A DNA stretch of 64,000 bases, from contig NZ_BHVZ01000002.1 in assembly GCF_003865035.1 (NCBI RefSeq), positions 248,001 to 312,000 of the forward strand, given 5' to 3'. The notes beneath the pieces are model-generated. The model did no database searches. It was not told where the DNA came from and saw only the letters and a program-made list of their open reading frames with translations. Made by a program: the position numbers and the translations under genes. Each line of letters begins with the position of its first letter. Position 1 is the stretch's first letter. Below, piece after piece: positions 7,340-15,892 of this stretch. The stretch comes from Anaerotignum faecicola (GTDB lineage: Bacteria > Bacillota > Clostridia > Lachnospirales > Anaerotignaceae).

Positions 7340-8011
7340 TTATTTTAAAATTGTAAGCTGCTCCGCAAAAATCGTCAGATACCCAAGTGTACCGTTGCTT
7401 TTTCTGAGCAAGATATGGTATTCCTTGCCGCCCTCCACAGTATAAGCCTCCTCTTTCAGCCATTTTGCCCCCAGAAGATAGCCTTCCTGCTTCAGAATTT
7501 TATAATTTTTAAAAACAGCCTTTTTCACATTGCCCTTCAGCGTCAGCGTCAATGTCGTTTCCTTCATTTCCACCCCCGTCAGCTCGCAGCCTGCGAAGGT
7601 CTCACTGCTCTCCTTCGTGCTGTCTACGGCATATTCTGCCTCCTTTGCGTCTGCAAGCTTTTTCTGCTCCTCGCACCATGCTTTCAGCTGATGGCGCACC
7701 TCTTTTGTCGCAATGTCCAGTGCCAGCACGCGCATATCCGCAACCGCAGCCTTAATTTCGATGGGCAGAATCCTCTCCATGCGCTTTACGGTTTCCTCAT
7801 GATGCTTCATAAATGCAACCTCAGCCGCAATTTTGTCAAAGGCTTCTCCTTCTTCTTCCTTCATCTGTTTCACAAAGGCACGGCGGCGGCGTGTATACAA
7901 ATCCTTATAGTATTCCTCGGAAAATTCCTCCGCATTCTTGGAAACTGCCATATTCAAACACCAATCGGCAGCCTGACACGCTTCGTACCATTCTTTTGTA
8001 AAATACTTCAT
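7340..8011 (-). CDS. Hypothetical protein, possibly DUF4085-like
   Basis: The product has 223 residues, taking MKYFTKEWYEACQAADWC as the start (a GAGGGGG ribosome site lies about 8-12 bases upstream; a longer start at 8038 is less likely). The first 130 residues are helical and highly charged (YTRRRRAFVKQMKEEEGEAFDKIAAEV). The C-terminal 80 residues look like alternating beta strands (TTLTLTLKGNVKKAVFKNYKIL, KEYHILLRK). The MKYFTKEWYE opening resembles the DUF4085 family of Firmicutes, but this is from memory. No signal peptide or membrane helix is seen. Function is unknown, and it lies alone between two terminators. Confidence 0.6.
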   Translation of the reverse strand: MKYFTKEWYEACQAADWCLNMAVSKNAEEFSEEYYKDLYTRRRRAFVKQMKEEEGEAFDKIAAEVAFMKHHEETVKRMERILPIEIKAAVADMRVLALDIATKEVRHQLKAWCEEQKKLADAKEAEYAVDSTKESSETFAGCELTGVEMKETTLTLTLKGNVKKAVFKNYKILKQEGYLLGAKWLKEEAYTVEGGKEYHILLRKSNGTLGYLTIFAEQLTILK

Positions 8012-8102
8012 GTTTCTTTTTCCCCCTCTTTTCTTCACAGGTTATATCATAACATCCCAAGAAAAGAAATGCCATTCATCATTCTTAACAAATTCAGACA
8101 GA

Positions 8103-8129
8103 AAAAGACAGACTATTTGTCTGTCTTTT
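8103..8129. terminator. Intrinsic terminator after homoserine dehydrogenase
   Basis: A perfect 11-bp stem AAAAGACAGAC (8103-8113) / GTCTGTCTTTT (8119-8129) with a 5-base loop. The T-rich strand of the stem extends into TTTTTC on the minus strand, where it would end the hom transcript. Confidence 0.8.
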
Positions 8130-8136
8130 CTAAAAA

Positions 8137-9435
8137 TTATACGTTTCCAAGTGCATACACGCGAATAATGGAAGAAATTTCCTTTACCATTTCCATAGAG
8201 GAGAATTTTTTGATGGCATCCATAAATTTCTTTTCCGCCACCTCATGTGTTACCACAACGATTTCCGCATCGTTTTCAATCGTTTCCTTCTGCAAAAGAA
8301 TCGCAATGCTCGCATCATTTTCCGCAAAAACACCTGCCATTGCCGCCAATGTACCTGCTCTGTCCTCCAGTCTCATGCGGATGTAATATCTGCTGGTTGT
8401 ATCGCCAATCTGCTTGATTGGCAGGTTCTTGTAGCAGCTGCACCCAATGCGTCCGTTGCAGTGGAACAGCATGTTGCGCGCCACATCCATAATATCGCCC
8501 ACAACAGCACTGCCGGTCGGCAAGGCTCCTGCACCGCGTCCGTAAAACATCGCATCATCCACCGCATCCCCATGTACAAATACGGCATTAAAGGAATCAT
8601 TGACCGCTGCCAAGGGGTGGTTCTCAGGAATCATGGTCGGATGTACCTTTACCTCAATGCCCGTTTCCGTATTCTTCGCAATCCCCAGAAGCTTGATGCT
8701 GCAGCCCATTTCCTTTGCATAGCGCATATCCTTCGCTGTAATTTTCGTAATCCCTTCCGTAAAAACATCATCAAAGGTAACCGATGTATGGAACGCGATA
8801 GAGGCCATAATAGCAAGCTTTCTGCCGGCATCGTAGCCCTCAATATCCGCCGTAGGGTCTGCCTCGGCATAGCCTAAATCCGTTGCCAGCTGCAAAGCCT
8901 CGCCGAAGTCCATGCCATCCTCCTTCATCTTTGTCAGAATGAAGTTTGTTGTCCCGTTGATAATACCCATGATTTCTGTAATATTATTGCCTGCCAGGCA
9001 CTGCTTCAGCGGGCGAATAATGGGAATTCCGCCTGCCACTGCCGCTTCAAACAGCAAATCGCAGTGGTGCTCTCCTGCCAGCTCCAGCAGCTCATGTCCG
9101 TGCATTGCCATCAGGTCCTTATTGGCTGTCACAACATGCTTGCCCTTTTCCAATGCCGCCTTAATGTATGTACGCGCAGGCTCAATACCGCCCATCACCT
9201 CAACCACAATGTCAATGCTGTCATCGCCGATAACATCCTCCCAGACATCCGTCAGCTTTTCGGCAGGTATCCTGTCCGCATATTTTGCCTTATTCCGCAC
9301 CAGAACCTTCACAACCTCCAGTGCCGCCCCAATTTTAAAGGGCATTTCCTCTTTCTGTCTTTCAATAATTTCATATACGCCACCGCCAACAGTGCCCATG
9401 CCCAGTAAGGCGATTTTTCTAACTGCTTGCTCCAT
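8137..9435 (-). CDS. hom: Homoserine dehydrogenase
   Basis: The product has 432 residues, starting at MEQAVRKIALLG, 9 bases after GGAGG; the in-frame extension upstream to 9480 has no signal. It reduces aspartate semialdehyde to homoserine with NAD(P)H, the branch point to threonine and methionine. Visible features: nucleotide-binding GMGTVGGGV near residues 12-20, VVEVMGG, VVTANKDLMA, GIINGTTNFILTKM (a family signature), and EADPTADIEGYDAGRKLAIMAS around the catalytic Lys/Asp region. A C-terminal ACT domain (YYIRMRLEDRAGTLAAMAGVFAEN) suggests feedback control by threonine. It is monocistronic with its own promoter and terminator. Confidence 0.95.
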   Translation of the reverse strand: MEQAVRKIALLGMGTVGGGVYEIIERQKEEMPFKIGAALEVVKVLVRNKAKYADRIPAEKLTDVWEDVIGDDSIDIVVEVMGGIEPARTYIKAALEKGKHVVTANKDLMAMHGHELLELAGEHHCDLLFEAAVAGGIPIIRPLKQCLAGNNITEIMGIINGTTNFILTKMKEDGMDFGEALQLATDLGYAEADPTADIEGYDAGRKLAIMASIAFHTSVTFDDVFTEGITKITAKDMRYAKEMGCSIKLLGIAKNTETGIEVKVHPTMIPENHPLAAVNDSFNAVFVHGDAVDDAMFYGRGAGALPTGSAVVGDIMDVARNMLFHCNGRIGCSCYKNLPIKQIGDTTSRYYIRMRLEDRAGTLAAMAGVFAENDASIAILLQKETIENDAEIVVVTHEVAEKKFMDAIKKFSSMEMVKEISSIIRVYALGNV

Positions 9436-9501
9436 ATTTTGTATCCTCCGTACACAATTTACCTTTAAAACCTTCGTCACTATTTTTTCGTGATAATAAA
9501 G

Positions 9502-9529
9502 ATTTTAACAGGAAAATTTTGCTTGTCAA
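9502..9529 (-). promoter_or_regulatory. Sigma-A-type promoter of hom
   Basis: On the minus strand: TTGACA (9529-9524), a 16-base spacer, TAAAAT (9507-9502). The start codon at 9435 leaves a leader of about 60 bases. No T-box or other riboswitch element is seen in it. Confidence 0.7.
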
Positions 9530-9662
9530 TAGTTTTTGTCTTTTTTCTGCAAACATTTTTCCGTATCACAAAAACATTTCGTATGCAAATGAATAAAATC
9601 ACCCGCTTTCAGAGATATTAACCCCACCTCCTCTCCGGCTCTGTTCTTTTTTTCATACTTAT

Positions 9663-9691
9663 TTGACGAAACGCCTTCTTTCCTTTAATAT
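9663..9691 (+). promoter_or_regulatory. Promoter of the AGCS symporter gene
   Basis: TTGACG (9663-9668), a 17-base spacer, TAATAT (9686-9691); the AAGGAG ribosome site follows at 9711-9716. It is divergent from the hom promoter in a 287-base intergenic region. Confidence 0.65.
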
Positions 9692-9722
9692 AGTAGGAGT
9701 ATTTTTTTGAAAGGAGTATTCT

Positions 9723-11150
9723 ATGGAAGCATTTGCAAATATTATCAGCTTAATCAGCAGCTTTTTGTATAGCTATATTTTGATTGCCCTGCTCATCGCA
9801 GCAGGTCTTTATTTCACCATAAAAACAGGCTTTATCCAGTTCCGCCTGTTTGGAGAATCGATTCGCGTCATCGCGGAAAAAAGGGAGGACAGAGAATCCA
9901 TTTCCTCTTTTCAAGCGCTTATGGTCTCCACCGCCTCCCGTGTCGGAACCGGCAACGTGGTCGGCGTAACGGGTGCTATCATTGCAGGCGGCGCAGGTGC
10001 CGTGTTCTGGATGTGGCTCATCGCCATCATCGGCAGTGCCTCCGCCTTTATCGAATCCACCCTCGCACAGATTTATAAGAAAAAGGGCGAGCATGGCTCC
10101 TATGGCGGCCCGGCCTATTATATCAAACAGGGGCTTGGCTCTCCGCTTCTGGGCGGTGCCTTTGCCGTTGCCCTCATCCTCACCTATATGGGCGGCTTTA
10201 ATGCCCTTGCTTCCTTCAATATGACCGATTTCATCAAGGTCTATGTACCGGGCGAGCGGTCGTCCCTCTATATCGGTGCCATCGTTGCCGTTCTGGCAGG
10301 CATCGTCATTCTGGGCGGCGGCAAGCGCATCTCTCAGGTAACAGAGGTGCTCGTCCCCATCATGGCAGGTATTTATATTCTTGCAGCAGTCATTATCGTG
10401 CTCCTGCATATTCAGACTCTGCCCCTCGTCTTTGTCCGCATCTTCCGCGAAGCCTTCAGCGCGAAATCCGTCTTCGGCGGTCTTCTTGGTGCGGCAATGA
10501 TGAACGGCATCAAGCGCGGTCTGTATTCCAATGAAGCCGGCATCGGCTCTGCCCCGAATGCCGCCGCTTCTGCCGATGTTTCCCACCCTGCCAAGCAGGG
10601 TCTGGTGCAGATGCTCTCCGTCTTTATCGACACTATCCTCATCTGCTCCTCCACCGCCTTCATGATTCTCTGTACGAATCTGGATGCCTCCGCCTATGTG
10701 GATGCCGCAGGAAATACCATGAATGCCGCCTATATTCAGGATTCTCTGGTCGCAAATTTCGGCCCCGCCGGCAGCGTTTTCATCACCGTTGCCCTCACGC
10801 TTTTTGCCTTCACCACGCTGGTCGGCAATTATTTCTATGCCGAAATGAATATCAGCTATCTTTACCCCAAGGCAACCAAAAATAAGCCCTTCATGCTGTT
10901 TTATCGCCTCTTGGCAGCAGTCATCATCTTCATGGGCGCGCAGTTCTCCGCAGGGCTTGCTTGGGACTTAGCCGATGTTCTCATGGGCATCATGGCACTG
11001 ATTAACGTCCCCTCCTGTCTCATCATGGGAAAAACCGCCTGCAAGGCTCTGGTGGATTATCGGAATCAGAAAAGCGAAGGCAAAAATCCCGTGTTCCACG
11101 CCGCCGATATCGGTCTAAGCGGCACAGATTACTGGATCGAAACCGAATAA
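9723..11150 (+). CDS. Alanine/glycine:cation symporter (AGCS family)
   Basis: The product has 475 residues with about ten or more membrane helices. Family landmarks are FQALMVSTASRVGTGNVVGV near 60-80, GAGAVFWMWLIAIIGSASAFIESTLAQIYK, GGPAYYIKQGLG, and YSNEAGIGSAPNAAASA near 265-280. AGCS proteins import alanine or glycine with Na+ or H+. In a host with the acrylate pathway, alanine is a natural fuel (alanine to pyruvate, then to lactate and propionate). The gene is monocistronic, with a strong promoter and a terminator right after the stop codon. Confidence 0.92.
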   Translation: MEAFANIISLISSFLYSYILIALLIAAGLYFTIKTGFIQFRLFGESIRVIAEKREDRESISSFQALMVSTASRVGTGNVVGVTGAIIAGGAGAVFWMWLIAIIGSASAFIESTLAQIYKKKGEHGSYGGPAYYIKQGLGSPLLGGAFAVALILTYMGGFNALASFNMTDFIKVYVPGERSSLYIGAIVAVLAGIVILGGGKRISQVTEVLVPIMAGIYILAAVIIVLLHIQTLPLVFVRIFREAFSAKSVFGGLLGAAMMNGIKRGLYSNEAGIGSAPNAAASADVSHPAKQGLVQMLSVFIDTILICSSTAFMILCTNLDASAYVDAAGNTMNAAYIQDSLVANFGPAGSVFITVALTLFAFTTLVGNYFYAEMNISYLYPKATKNKPFMLFYRLLAAVIIFMGAQFSAGLAWDLADVLMGIMALINVPSCLIMGKTACKALVDYRNQKSEGKNPVFHAADIGLSGTDYWIETE

Positions 11151-11162
11151 TATCAAAAAAAG

Positions 11163-11206
11163 AAGCATCCGAAATGAAGGAATTTCCTTCTTACGGATGC
11201 TTTTTT
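11163..11206 (+). terminator. Intrinsic terminator after the symporter gene
   Basis: A 9-bp outer stem AAGCATCCG (11163-11171) / CGGATGCTT (11194-11202), with an inner GAAGGAA/TTCCTTC stem, ends in six T residues. It lies between convergent genes and may also act on the minus strand. Confidence 0.8.
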
Positions 11207-11238
11207 CGACTTTATTTTTTATTTTATTTTATTTCAGA

Positions 11239-12585
11239 TTACCAGCCTGCACGGAATTCCATTACAGAATCGGGAATATCTCCATTTACATAATCCCGAA
11301 TGGAATCCTTCAGAATTGCAAAGCCCTTTTTCAGATTTTCGGGTCTGATGTTCAGAGGGGGCTGTACACGCAGAATATTTTCGGACAGAGAAATAATCAG
11401 CAAGCCTCTTTCATACGCTCTGTACAGAATCTTGAATGTCCCGTCGCCATCGGGTACGTCATTGCCGTTTTCGTCCTTCTTTGTCACAACCAGTGCGCAG
11501 GACATATCAATGCCCCTTCTGCCCGTGATAACATCGGGGAATGTCGCACGCAGGTCAGCAACACATTCCTCCAGCAGCTTTGTATTATCTGCCAGAATTT
11601 TCTGAAATTCGTCAGACTGCAAATAATCAAATGCCGCTACGCCGGCTGCACAGGCAGTCGCATTGCCGCCCAGTGTGAACAGGTGTGCAGGCGCAGGCAG
11701 ACAATCCATGATTTCTGCTTTTGCCATAAAGCCGCCCAGAGGGAAGCCTGCACCGATGGATTTGCCCATGATGATACCGTCGGGGATGATATCATAATGC
11801 TCAATGCCAAAGAATTTGCCGGTACGATAGAAGCCCTGCTGAACCTCCTCGGAAATAAACAGGATACCGTTCTTTTTGCACAGGTCATACAGCTTTTTCA
11901 TAAAGATAGGATGCCCTGCCAACAGCCCTGCATCGCCCTGCACAGGCTCAATGATGACTGCCGCAACCTCCTCCGCAGGCAGATAGGTTGCAAATGCTCT
12001 TTCGATATCTGCGATACATTCCTTCTCGCAGGTTTCATCATCATAGGATACATCATAAAACGGGAAGCAGTAAATATCAGGCAGCATAGGACCCATCTTT
12101 GCACGCATACGCGTTGTTACCATGGACATGGAAATAGAACCGTATGTGCTGCCATGATATGCGTTGATAAATGTGATAATCTTGCTTCTGCCGGTGTAAG
12201 CTCTTGCAAATTTCACTGCCGCATCATTCGCATCGGAACCGCAGTTGCCGAAAACGATTTTTGCAGGCACACCACCGGGGTAAACAGAAGTCAGCCGTTC
12301 CGCATATTCAATGCTCTTTCTGCCGTAGGTATAAGCAATCGTATATTGAGAATAATTGTCCAGCTGTTCCTTTACCGCCGCCGTAATGATGGGATTGCAG
12401 CTGCCCAGATTCAGGGAAGATGCACTGGAAAGGAAATCGATATACTGGTTATCATCTTCATCGTAAATAACATCCTGGTCAACCTTTTTGATTACCATAG
12501 GATAATAGGACAAATGCTGGGTAGGCGCAAAAACCTTTTTATCTCTTTCCACCCACGCATTACATTTCTCTGTATTCAATGCCAT
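11239..12585 (-). CDS. Class III PLP-dependent aminotransferase or amino-acid epimerase
   Basis: The product has 448 residues, starting at MALNTEKC, 8 bases after GGAG; the GTG at 12594 lies inside the ribosome site. Class III features: NCGSDANDAAVKFARAYTGR, FINAYHGSTYGS, IIEPVQGDAG, and the PLP lysine in MGKSIGAGFPLGG (about Lys275). The position that holds the PLP-nitrogen Asp in most class III enzymes (D-E-V-Q) reads E-E-V-Q here (about Glu246). It follows a YkvI-like permease gene and an XRE-cupin regulator, so it probably acts on an imported amine or amino acid. Homologues include omega-transaminases and the isoleucine 2-epimerase; the substrate is not determined. Confidence 0.85.
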   Translation of the reverse strand: MALNTEKCNAWVERDKKVFAPTQHLSYYPMVIKKVDQDVIYDEDDNQYIDFLSSASSLNLGSCNPIITAAVKEQLDNYSQYTIAYTYGRKSIEYAERLTSVYPGGVPAKIVFGNCGSDANDAAVKFARAYTGRSKIITFINAYHGSTYGSISMSMVTTRMRAKMGPMLPDIYCFPFYDVSYDDETCEKECIADIERAFATYLPAEEVAAVIIEPVQGDAGLLAGHPIFMKKLYDLCKKNGILFISEEVQQGFYRTGKFFGIEHYDIIPDGIIMGKSIGAGFPLGGFMAKAEIMDCLPAPAHLFTLGGNATACAAGVAAFDYLQSDEFQKILADNTKLLEECVADLRATFPDVITGRRGIDMSCALVVTKKDENGNDVPDGDGTFKILYRAYERGLLIISLSENILRVQPPLNIRPENLKKGFAILKDSIRDYVNGDIPDSVMEFRAGW

Positions 12586-12637
12586 AAATACCACTCCTTA
12601 CTTTAGGCCAATTCACCAATTTTCTCTTTTGTTTTTT

Positions 12638-12698
12638 GTTCATGTTTTTTTACAGAAACAACATGAACTAATTATATAACTCCAAAAAAATTTGTCAA
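12638..12698 (-). promoter_or_regulatory. Aminotransferase promoter with inverted-repeat operator
   Basis: On the minus strand: TTGACA (12698-12693), a 16-base spacer, TATAAT (12676-12671). Just downstream lies a perfect 9-bp inverted repeat, AACATGAAC (12660-12668) and GTTCATGTT (12638-12646), with a 13-base gap, covering the likely start point. This fits a repressor site; the XRE-cupin regulator of the same cluster is the obvious candidate. A simple RNA hairpin is the alternative. Confidence 0.65.
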
Positions 12699-12718
12699 CC
12701 GCTTTTCAGCATTTCACG

Positions 12719-13819
12719 TTAATTTTTTTTAGCTTTTGAAATTTTGTAAATACCCAATGTCAGAATGGGAATTACATATACAATGAACATTACCCAAGCC
12801 AATGTACCGTATCCCTTCGCAATCAGCCCCGTCAGACCAAAGGAAGAAATTGCTGTTGTGCCTACCAGCAAAATAACTGCTACCACAGGTGTGGACCATT
12901 TCGGCACCTCCTGCCCTTTGTTTTTAAACGCCTCCGCGATACGGTCAGTGATGGAATAAATCAGACCGGAGCCTGTTTCAATCAGCGTACCAAACAGTAC
13001 AATCTGGAAAATATAACGCAGCCAAGGCATATTCATCTGTGTCAGAATATAGTCAACCGGCAGCTCCTGCTCGATAATCGTAGGATAGAATCCACACATT
13101 GCGATAAAGAGAATGATCCCGGGCAAAATACCAATAAAGCCGGAAAGAACACCGGCAATCGCTGCATCCTTTGGTGTATCACTATGTTTAATGGTATACA
13201 AAACCGCAATGATAATCGCAAGATTGTAGAAGGAATACTGGAAACCACCGATTGCCCAATTCCCCGTGACAGGAACGGATGCAATATTGTGACCAATCTG
13301 TCCGCTGAAATTTGCGAATACCAGAATCAGGAACAGAATGTATACACCGTATAATACAAAGGACCATAAGGATAAAACCTTTTCAATCAAGGAAGAACCA
13401 TTCATAACCAATGCAAATACTGCTACAGACATCCCGATAATCCCGATCCATTTGTTCAGCCCAAATAATTCATGCAGAATCGAACCGGCTGAAGCAGATA
13501 CAACCGCCAATACAATAACAATAAAGCAGATGTAAGCAATTTCAAAAACAACCCAGCCGGGGCCCATCAACTCCTTCATAAAGCTCTTATAATCATATTT
13601 TTTGAAAATTTGTGCAAACATGAAGGATATCGCACAGATAAGGGACCACACCAGCAGAGATACGATACACATGCCGAGCAAGCCACCCTTCGGGCCGTAC
13701 CCCATAAAGTACTCTACCAGTTCACGCCCTGTTCCGTAGCCGCCGGCAATTACGCAAGACTGAAATACAATGCCGGGAACAAAATACTTTTGAAACCTTT
13801 TCGATGTTAAAATACTCAT
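12719..13819 (-). CDS. YkvI-like membrane transporter (APC/LeuT-fold superfamily)
   Basis: The product has 366 residues from MSILTSKRFQKYF (GGAGG lies 8 bases upstream); a 26-residue longer start at 13897 is charged and unlikely. About ten membrane helices are predicted. The opening FVPGIVFQSCVIAGGYGTGRELVEYF is typical of YkvI proteins, with the unwound first helix G-G-Y-G-T-G of the LeuT-like fold. Such proteins are probable amino-acid or amine transporters, but few have been tested. It lies between its presumed regulator (14042-14599) and an aminotransferase; both the permease and the aminotransferase genes have their own consensus promoters. Confidence 0.75.
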   Translation of the reverse strand: MSILTSKRFQKYFVPGIVFQSCVIAGGYGTGRELVEYFMGYGPKGGLLGMCIVSLLVWSLICAISFMFAQIFKKYDYKSFMKELMGPGWVVFEIAYICFIVIVLAVVSASAGSILHELFGLNKWIGIIGMSVAVFALVMNGSSLIEKVLSLWSFVLYGVYILFLILVFANFSGQIGHNIASVPVTGNWAIGGFQYSFYNLAIIIAVLYTIKHSDTPKDAAIAGVLSGFIGILPGIILFIAMCGFYPTIIEQELPVDYILTQMNMPWLRYIFQIVLFGTLIETGSGLIYSITDRIAEAFKNKGQEVPKWSTPVVAVILLVGTTAISSFGLTGLIAKGYGTLAWVMFIVYVIPILTLGIYKISKAKKN

Positions 13820-13913
13820 AGACCTTCCTCCTATCTTTTCTGTCAGGGGGTTCTTGTGCCTTTTCTGTTGCCTTTTTTCTTTTGTATCCGTCCTCATTAA
13901 ATTATTTAGCTAT

Positions 13914-13942
13914 ATTATATATAGTTTAACGCTTATTGTCAA
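13914..13942 (-). promoter_or_regulatory. Consensus promoter of the YkvI-like gene
   Basis: On the minus strand: TTGACA (13942-13937), exactly 17 bases, TATAAT (13919-13914), perfect matches at both hexamers. The -10 sits in a CTATATTATATATAG near-palindrome (13909-13923), which could be a regulator site. Confidence 0.8.
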
Positions 13943-13990
13943 TAAGAACTACTTAAATTTATTTAGAATAATTAAATTTTTATAAATGCT

Positions 13991-14021
13991 AAAAAAGACA
14001 CATCTCATTTGAAATGTGTCT
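13991..14021 (-). terminator. Intrinsic terminator of the XRE-cupin regulator gene
   Basis: On the minus strand the stem AGACACAT / ATGTGTCT (14014-14021 with 13996-14003) is followed by TTTTTT. It separates the regulator transcript from the permease promoter. Confidence 0.8.
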
Positions 14022-14041
14022 CCTGCTTCAAAATTATTTTT

Positions 14042-14599
14042 TTAATAATAGGCGGGCGAAATTGTTGCCACCGCTTCTACGTCTTCATCCGTAGGATTAT
14101 ACAGCTGATGATACGTCTTTGGCGGCACATAAATACTGTCTCCCTCATTCAGGGTATAAACGGTATCCCCGATATGATATTCCAATGTTCCCTTCAGCAC
14201 CAGGGTACATTCTCCCGCTTCTTCGTGATATTGCACAATCGTACTGCCCCAGCTTTTCGGGCCAAGGCGCAAACAAATCATCTCCATCTGCGTGCAGATA
14301 TTCTTATTCCTGCTGTAGGGTGTCGCAAACTGATACTCCATGTTGATATCAGCAAATTGTATTTTTGTGCGCTTATCCTTCCGGATGACAGTCACCTGCT
14401 CCTCCTCTTCCTCTGTAAATAAAGAAACCAAGGGGATTTCCAGCACCTCTGCAATCCGCATCAGTACGGAAAGCGACGGACTAATCAGATTACGCTCAAT
14501 CTGTGAGATATATCCCGGTGTCACCTCTGCCTTTTCTGCCAGCTCTTTTCCGGTAATCCCCTTTTCCGTCCGGATAAATTTTATTTTTTCACCAATCAT
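14042..14599 (-). CDS. XRE-family regulator with C-terminal cupin sensor domain
   Basis: The product has 185 residues from MIGEKIKFIRTEKGIT (AAAGGGG lies 8 bases upstream). The N-terminal helix-turn-helix is clear (KELAEKAEVTPGYISQIERNLISPSLSVLMRIAEVL, about 14-50). The C-terminal half is a cupin fold (YHEEAGECTLVLKGTLEYHIGDTVYTLNEGDSIYVPPKTYHQLYNP). This is the HipB/PuuR-like class, which senses small molecules such as polyamines or amino acids. It is adjacent to the YkvI-like permease and the aminotransferase, which it probably controls; the inverted repeat at 12638-12668 is a candidate target. Confidence 0.9.
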   Translation of the reverse strand: MIGEKIKFIRTEKGITGKELAEKAEVTPGYISQIERNLISPSLSVLMRIAEVLEIPLVSLFTEEEEEQVTVIRKDKRTKIQFADINMEYQFATPYSRNKNICTQMEMICLRLGPKSWGSTIVQYHEEAGECTLVLKGTLEYHIGDTVYTLNEGDSIYVPPKTYHQLYNPTDEDVEAVATISPAYY

Positions 14600-14737
14600 G
14601 TACCTGTCCCCTTTCTGTCCTTCCATTATACTACAAACGCCGATAAACTTTCAACGAAAACCTTTTGTCCTATAAAATATTCTGACCTTGTCTTTTTCCC
14701 GTTTTCCTTGTAAGATAGAAAAAAGGAGAAGATTACA

Positions 14738-15643
14738 ATGGAACTGAGAAATATCAAATCATTTATCAAGGTAGCGGAATTTGAAAACTTTTCCAAGGCG
14801 GCGGAGGTTCTGGGCTATGCACAATCCACCATCACCCTGCAAATTCAACAGCTGGAGCAGGAATTGGGTGTCAATCTGTTCGACCGCATCGGCAAGCGTG
14901 TGCTGCTTTCCGAAAAGGGGCGCGCCTTTCTTTCCTATGCGAATGATATGGTACAGCTGGAAGCGGAAGCAATCGAAACCGTTTCCGAAAATACCACCCC
15001 TACAGGCACCCTGCGCATCGGCACGATTGAATCTATCGCCAGCTCCTTTCTGCCCCTGCTTCTGGAAGAATATTTGAAAAAATGTCCGCAGGTGCATCTG
15101 GATATTATCATCGGCGTGACGCTGGAATTATATGACCAACTGGAAAAGGGCAATCTCGATATCATTTTCCTTGCCGATCGTCCCGCCTATCACCCTACCC
15201 TGAAAACCGTATTTTCTCGCCCGGTTGCCGTTCCTTTTATCGCCTCTGCGGAGCATCCTCTGGCGAATCAAAAAAACGTACCACCTGAGCGGCTGACGGA
15301 AGAAACCATCCTTCTGACCGAGAAAAACAACAACTATCGTCAGATTTTCGATGAACTGGCAATCCAGCACGGTGCATCCTTTCATCATACGCAGGAGATT
15401 TCCAGCTTTGCCATCATTCTGCATTTCCTGCAAAAAAAGATGGGCATCTCCTTCCTGCCCAAATATGCAACCCTGCCTATCCTGCAAGAAAAAAATCTCG
15501 CTCTCTTTACCGTAGCAGGCTTTGATATCAAAATGGATCTGCTTATTTTTTATCACAGGCAGAAATGGGTTACCCCTGCCATGAAATATTTTACGGAAAC
15601 CGCAGAGGAATTTTTCTCCCCTTCCGCAGAATCCGAGACATAA
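14738..15643 (+). CDS. LysR-family transcriptional regulator
   Basis: The product has 301 residues, the usual length. The N-terminal winged helix (MELRNIKSFIKVAEFENFSKAAEVLGYAQSTITLQIQQLEQELGVNLFDRIGKRVLLSEKG) matches the LysR consensus. The rest is the two-lobed substrate-binding domain (LRIGTIESIASSFLPLLLEEY). It is divergent from the XRE-cupin gene, with 138 bases between the two start codons. LysR proteins often control the divergent neighbour, but no T-N11-A palindrome stands out to me. AAAAGGAG precedes the ATG. Confidence 0.92.
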   Translation: MELRNIKSFIKVAEFENFSKAAEVLGYAQSTITLQIQQLEQELGVNLFDRIGKRVLLSEKGRAFLSYANDMVQLEAEAIETVSENTTPTGTLRIGTIESIASSFLPLLLEEYLKKCPQVHLDIIIGVTLELYDQLEKGNLDIIFLADRPAYHPTLKTVFSRPVAVPFIASAEHPLANQKNVPPERLTEETILLTEKNNNYRQIFDELAIQHGASFHHTQEISSFAIILHFLQKKMGISFLPKYATLPILQEKNLALFTVAGFDIKMDLLIFYHRQKWVTPAMKYFTETAEEFFSPSAESET

Positions 15644-15647
15644 AAAA

Positions 15648-15685
15648 ATCCGGTCACCTGATATCCTCAAATGACCGGATTTTCC
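15648..15685 (+). terminator. Intrinsic terminator of the LysR gene
   Basis: The stem AATCCGGTCA / TGACCGGATT (about 15647-15656 with 15672-15681) is followed by TTTTCC. It ends five bases before the stop of the convergent small-peptide gene and may serve that gene as well (A run at 15642-15648 on its far side). Confidence 0.75.
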
Positions 15686-15689
15686 TTCT

Positions 15690-15818
15690 TTAACATACAA
15701 CGCTGAAAGGCACATAGCCTGTTCCGTTCATAAATGCACAAACTGCGCACAGCGCAACCACAAAAACGCCCACTGCTACAACTTCTCTTACATATTCCTG
15801 TTTTTCTGCTTTTTTCAT
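15690..15818 (-). CDS. Small single-helix membrane protein (42 aa)
   Basis: An ATG at 15818, eight bases after GGGAGG, opens a 42-codon frame ending in TAA at 15690-15692. The product starts MKKAEKQEYVREVV, then has one hydrophobic helix (AVGVFVVALCAVCAFM) and a short tail NGTGYVPFSVVC. A well-placed promoter (15893-15921) and a terminator-like stem right after the stop codon support a real gene. It has two Cys in the helix and one at the end. No known family is recognised. The longer overlapping frame in this region has no such start signal and reads as non-coding. Confidence 0.65.
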   Translation of the reverse strand: MKKAEKQEYVREVVAVGVFVVALCAVCAFMNGTGYVPFSVVC

Positions 15819-15892
15819 AGATGATGCCTCCCTTTGTTTTCAATCTTTCTTTGAATCGGAGGTTCCGGAACCCATCTCTTTCTGATAATCTT

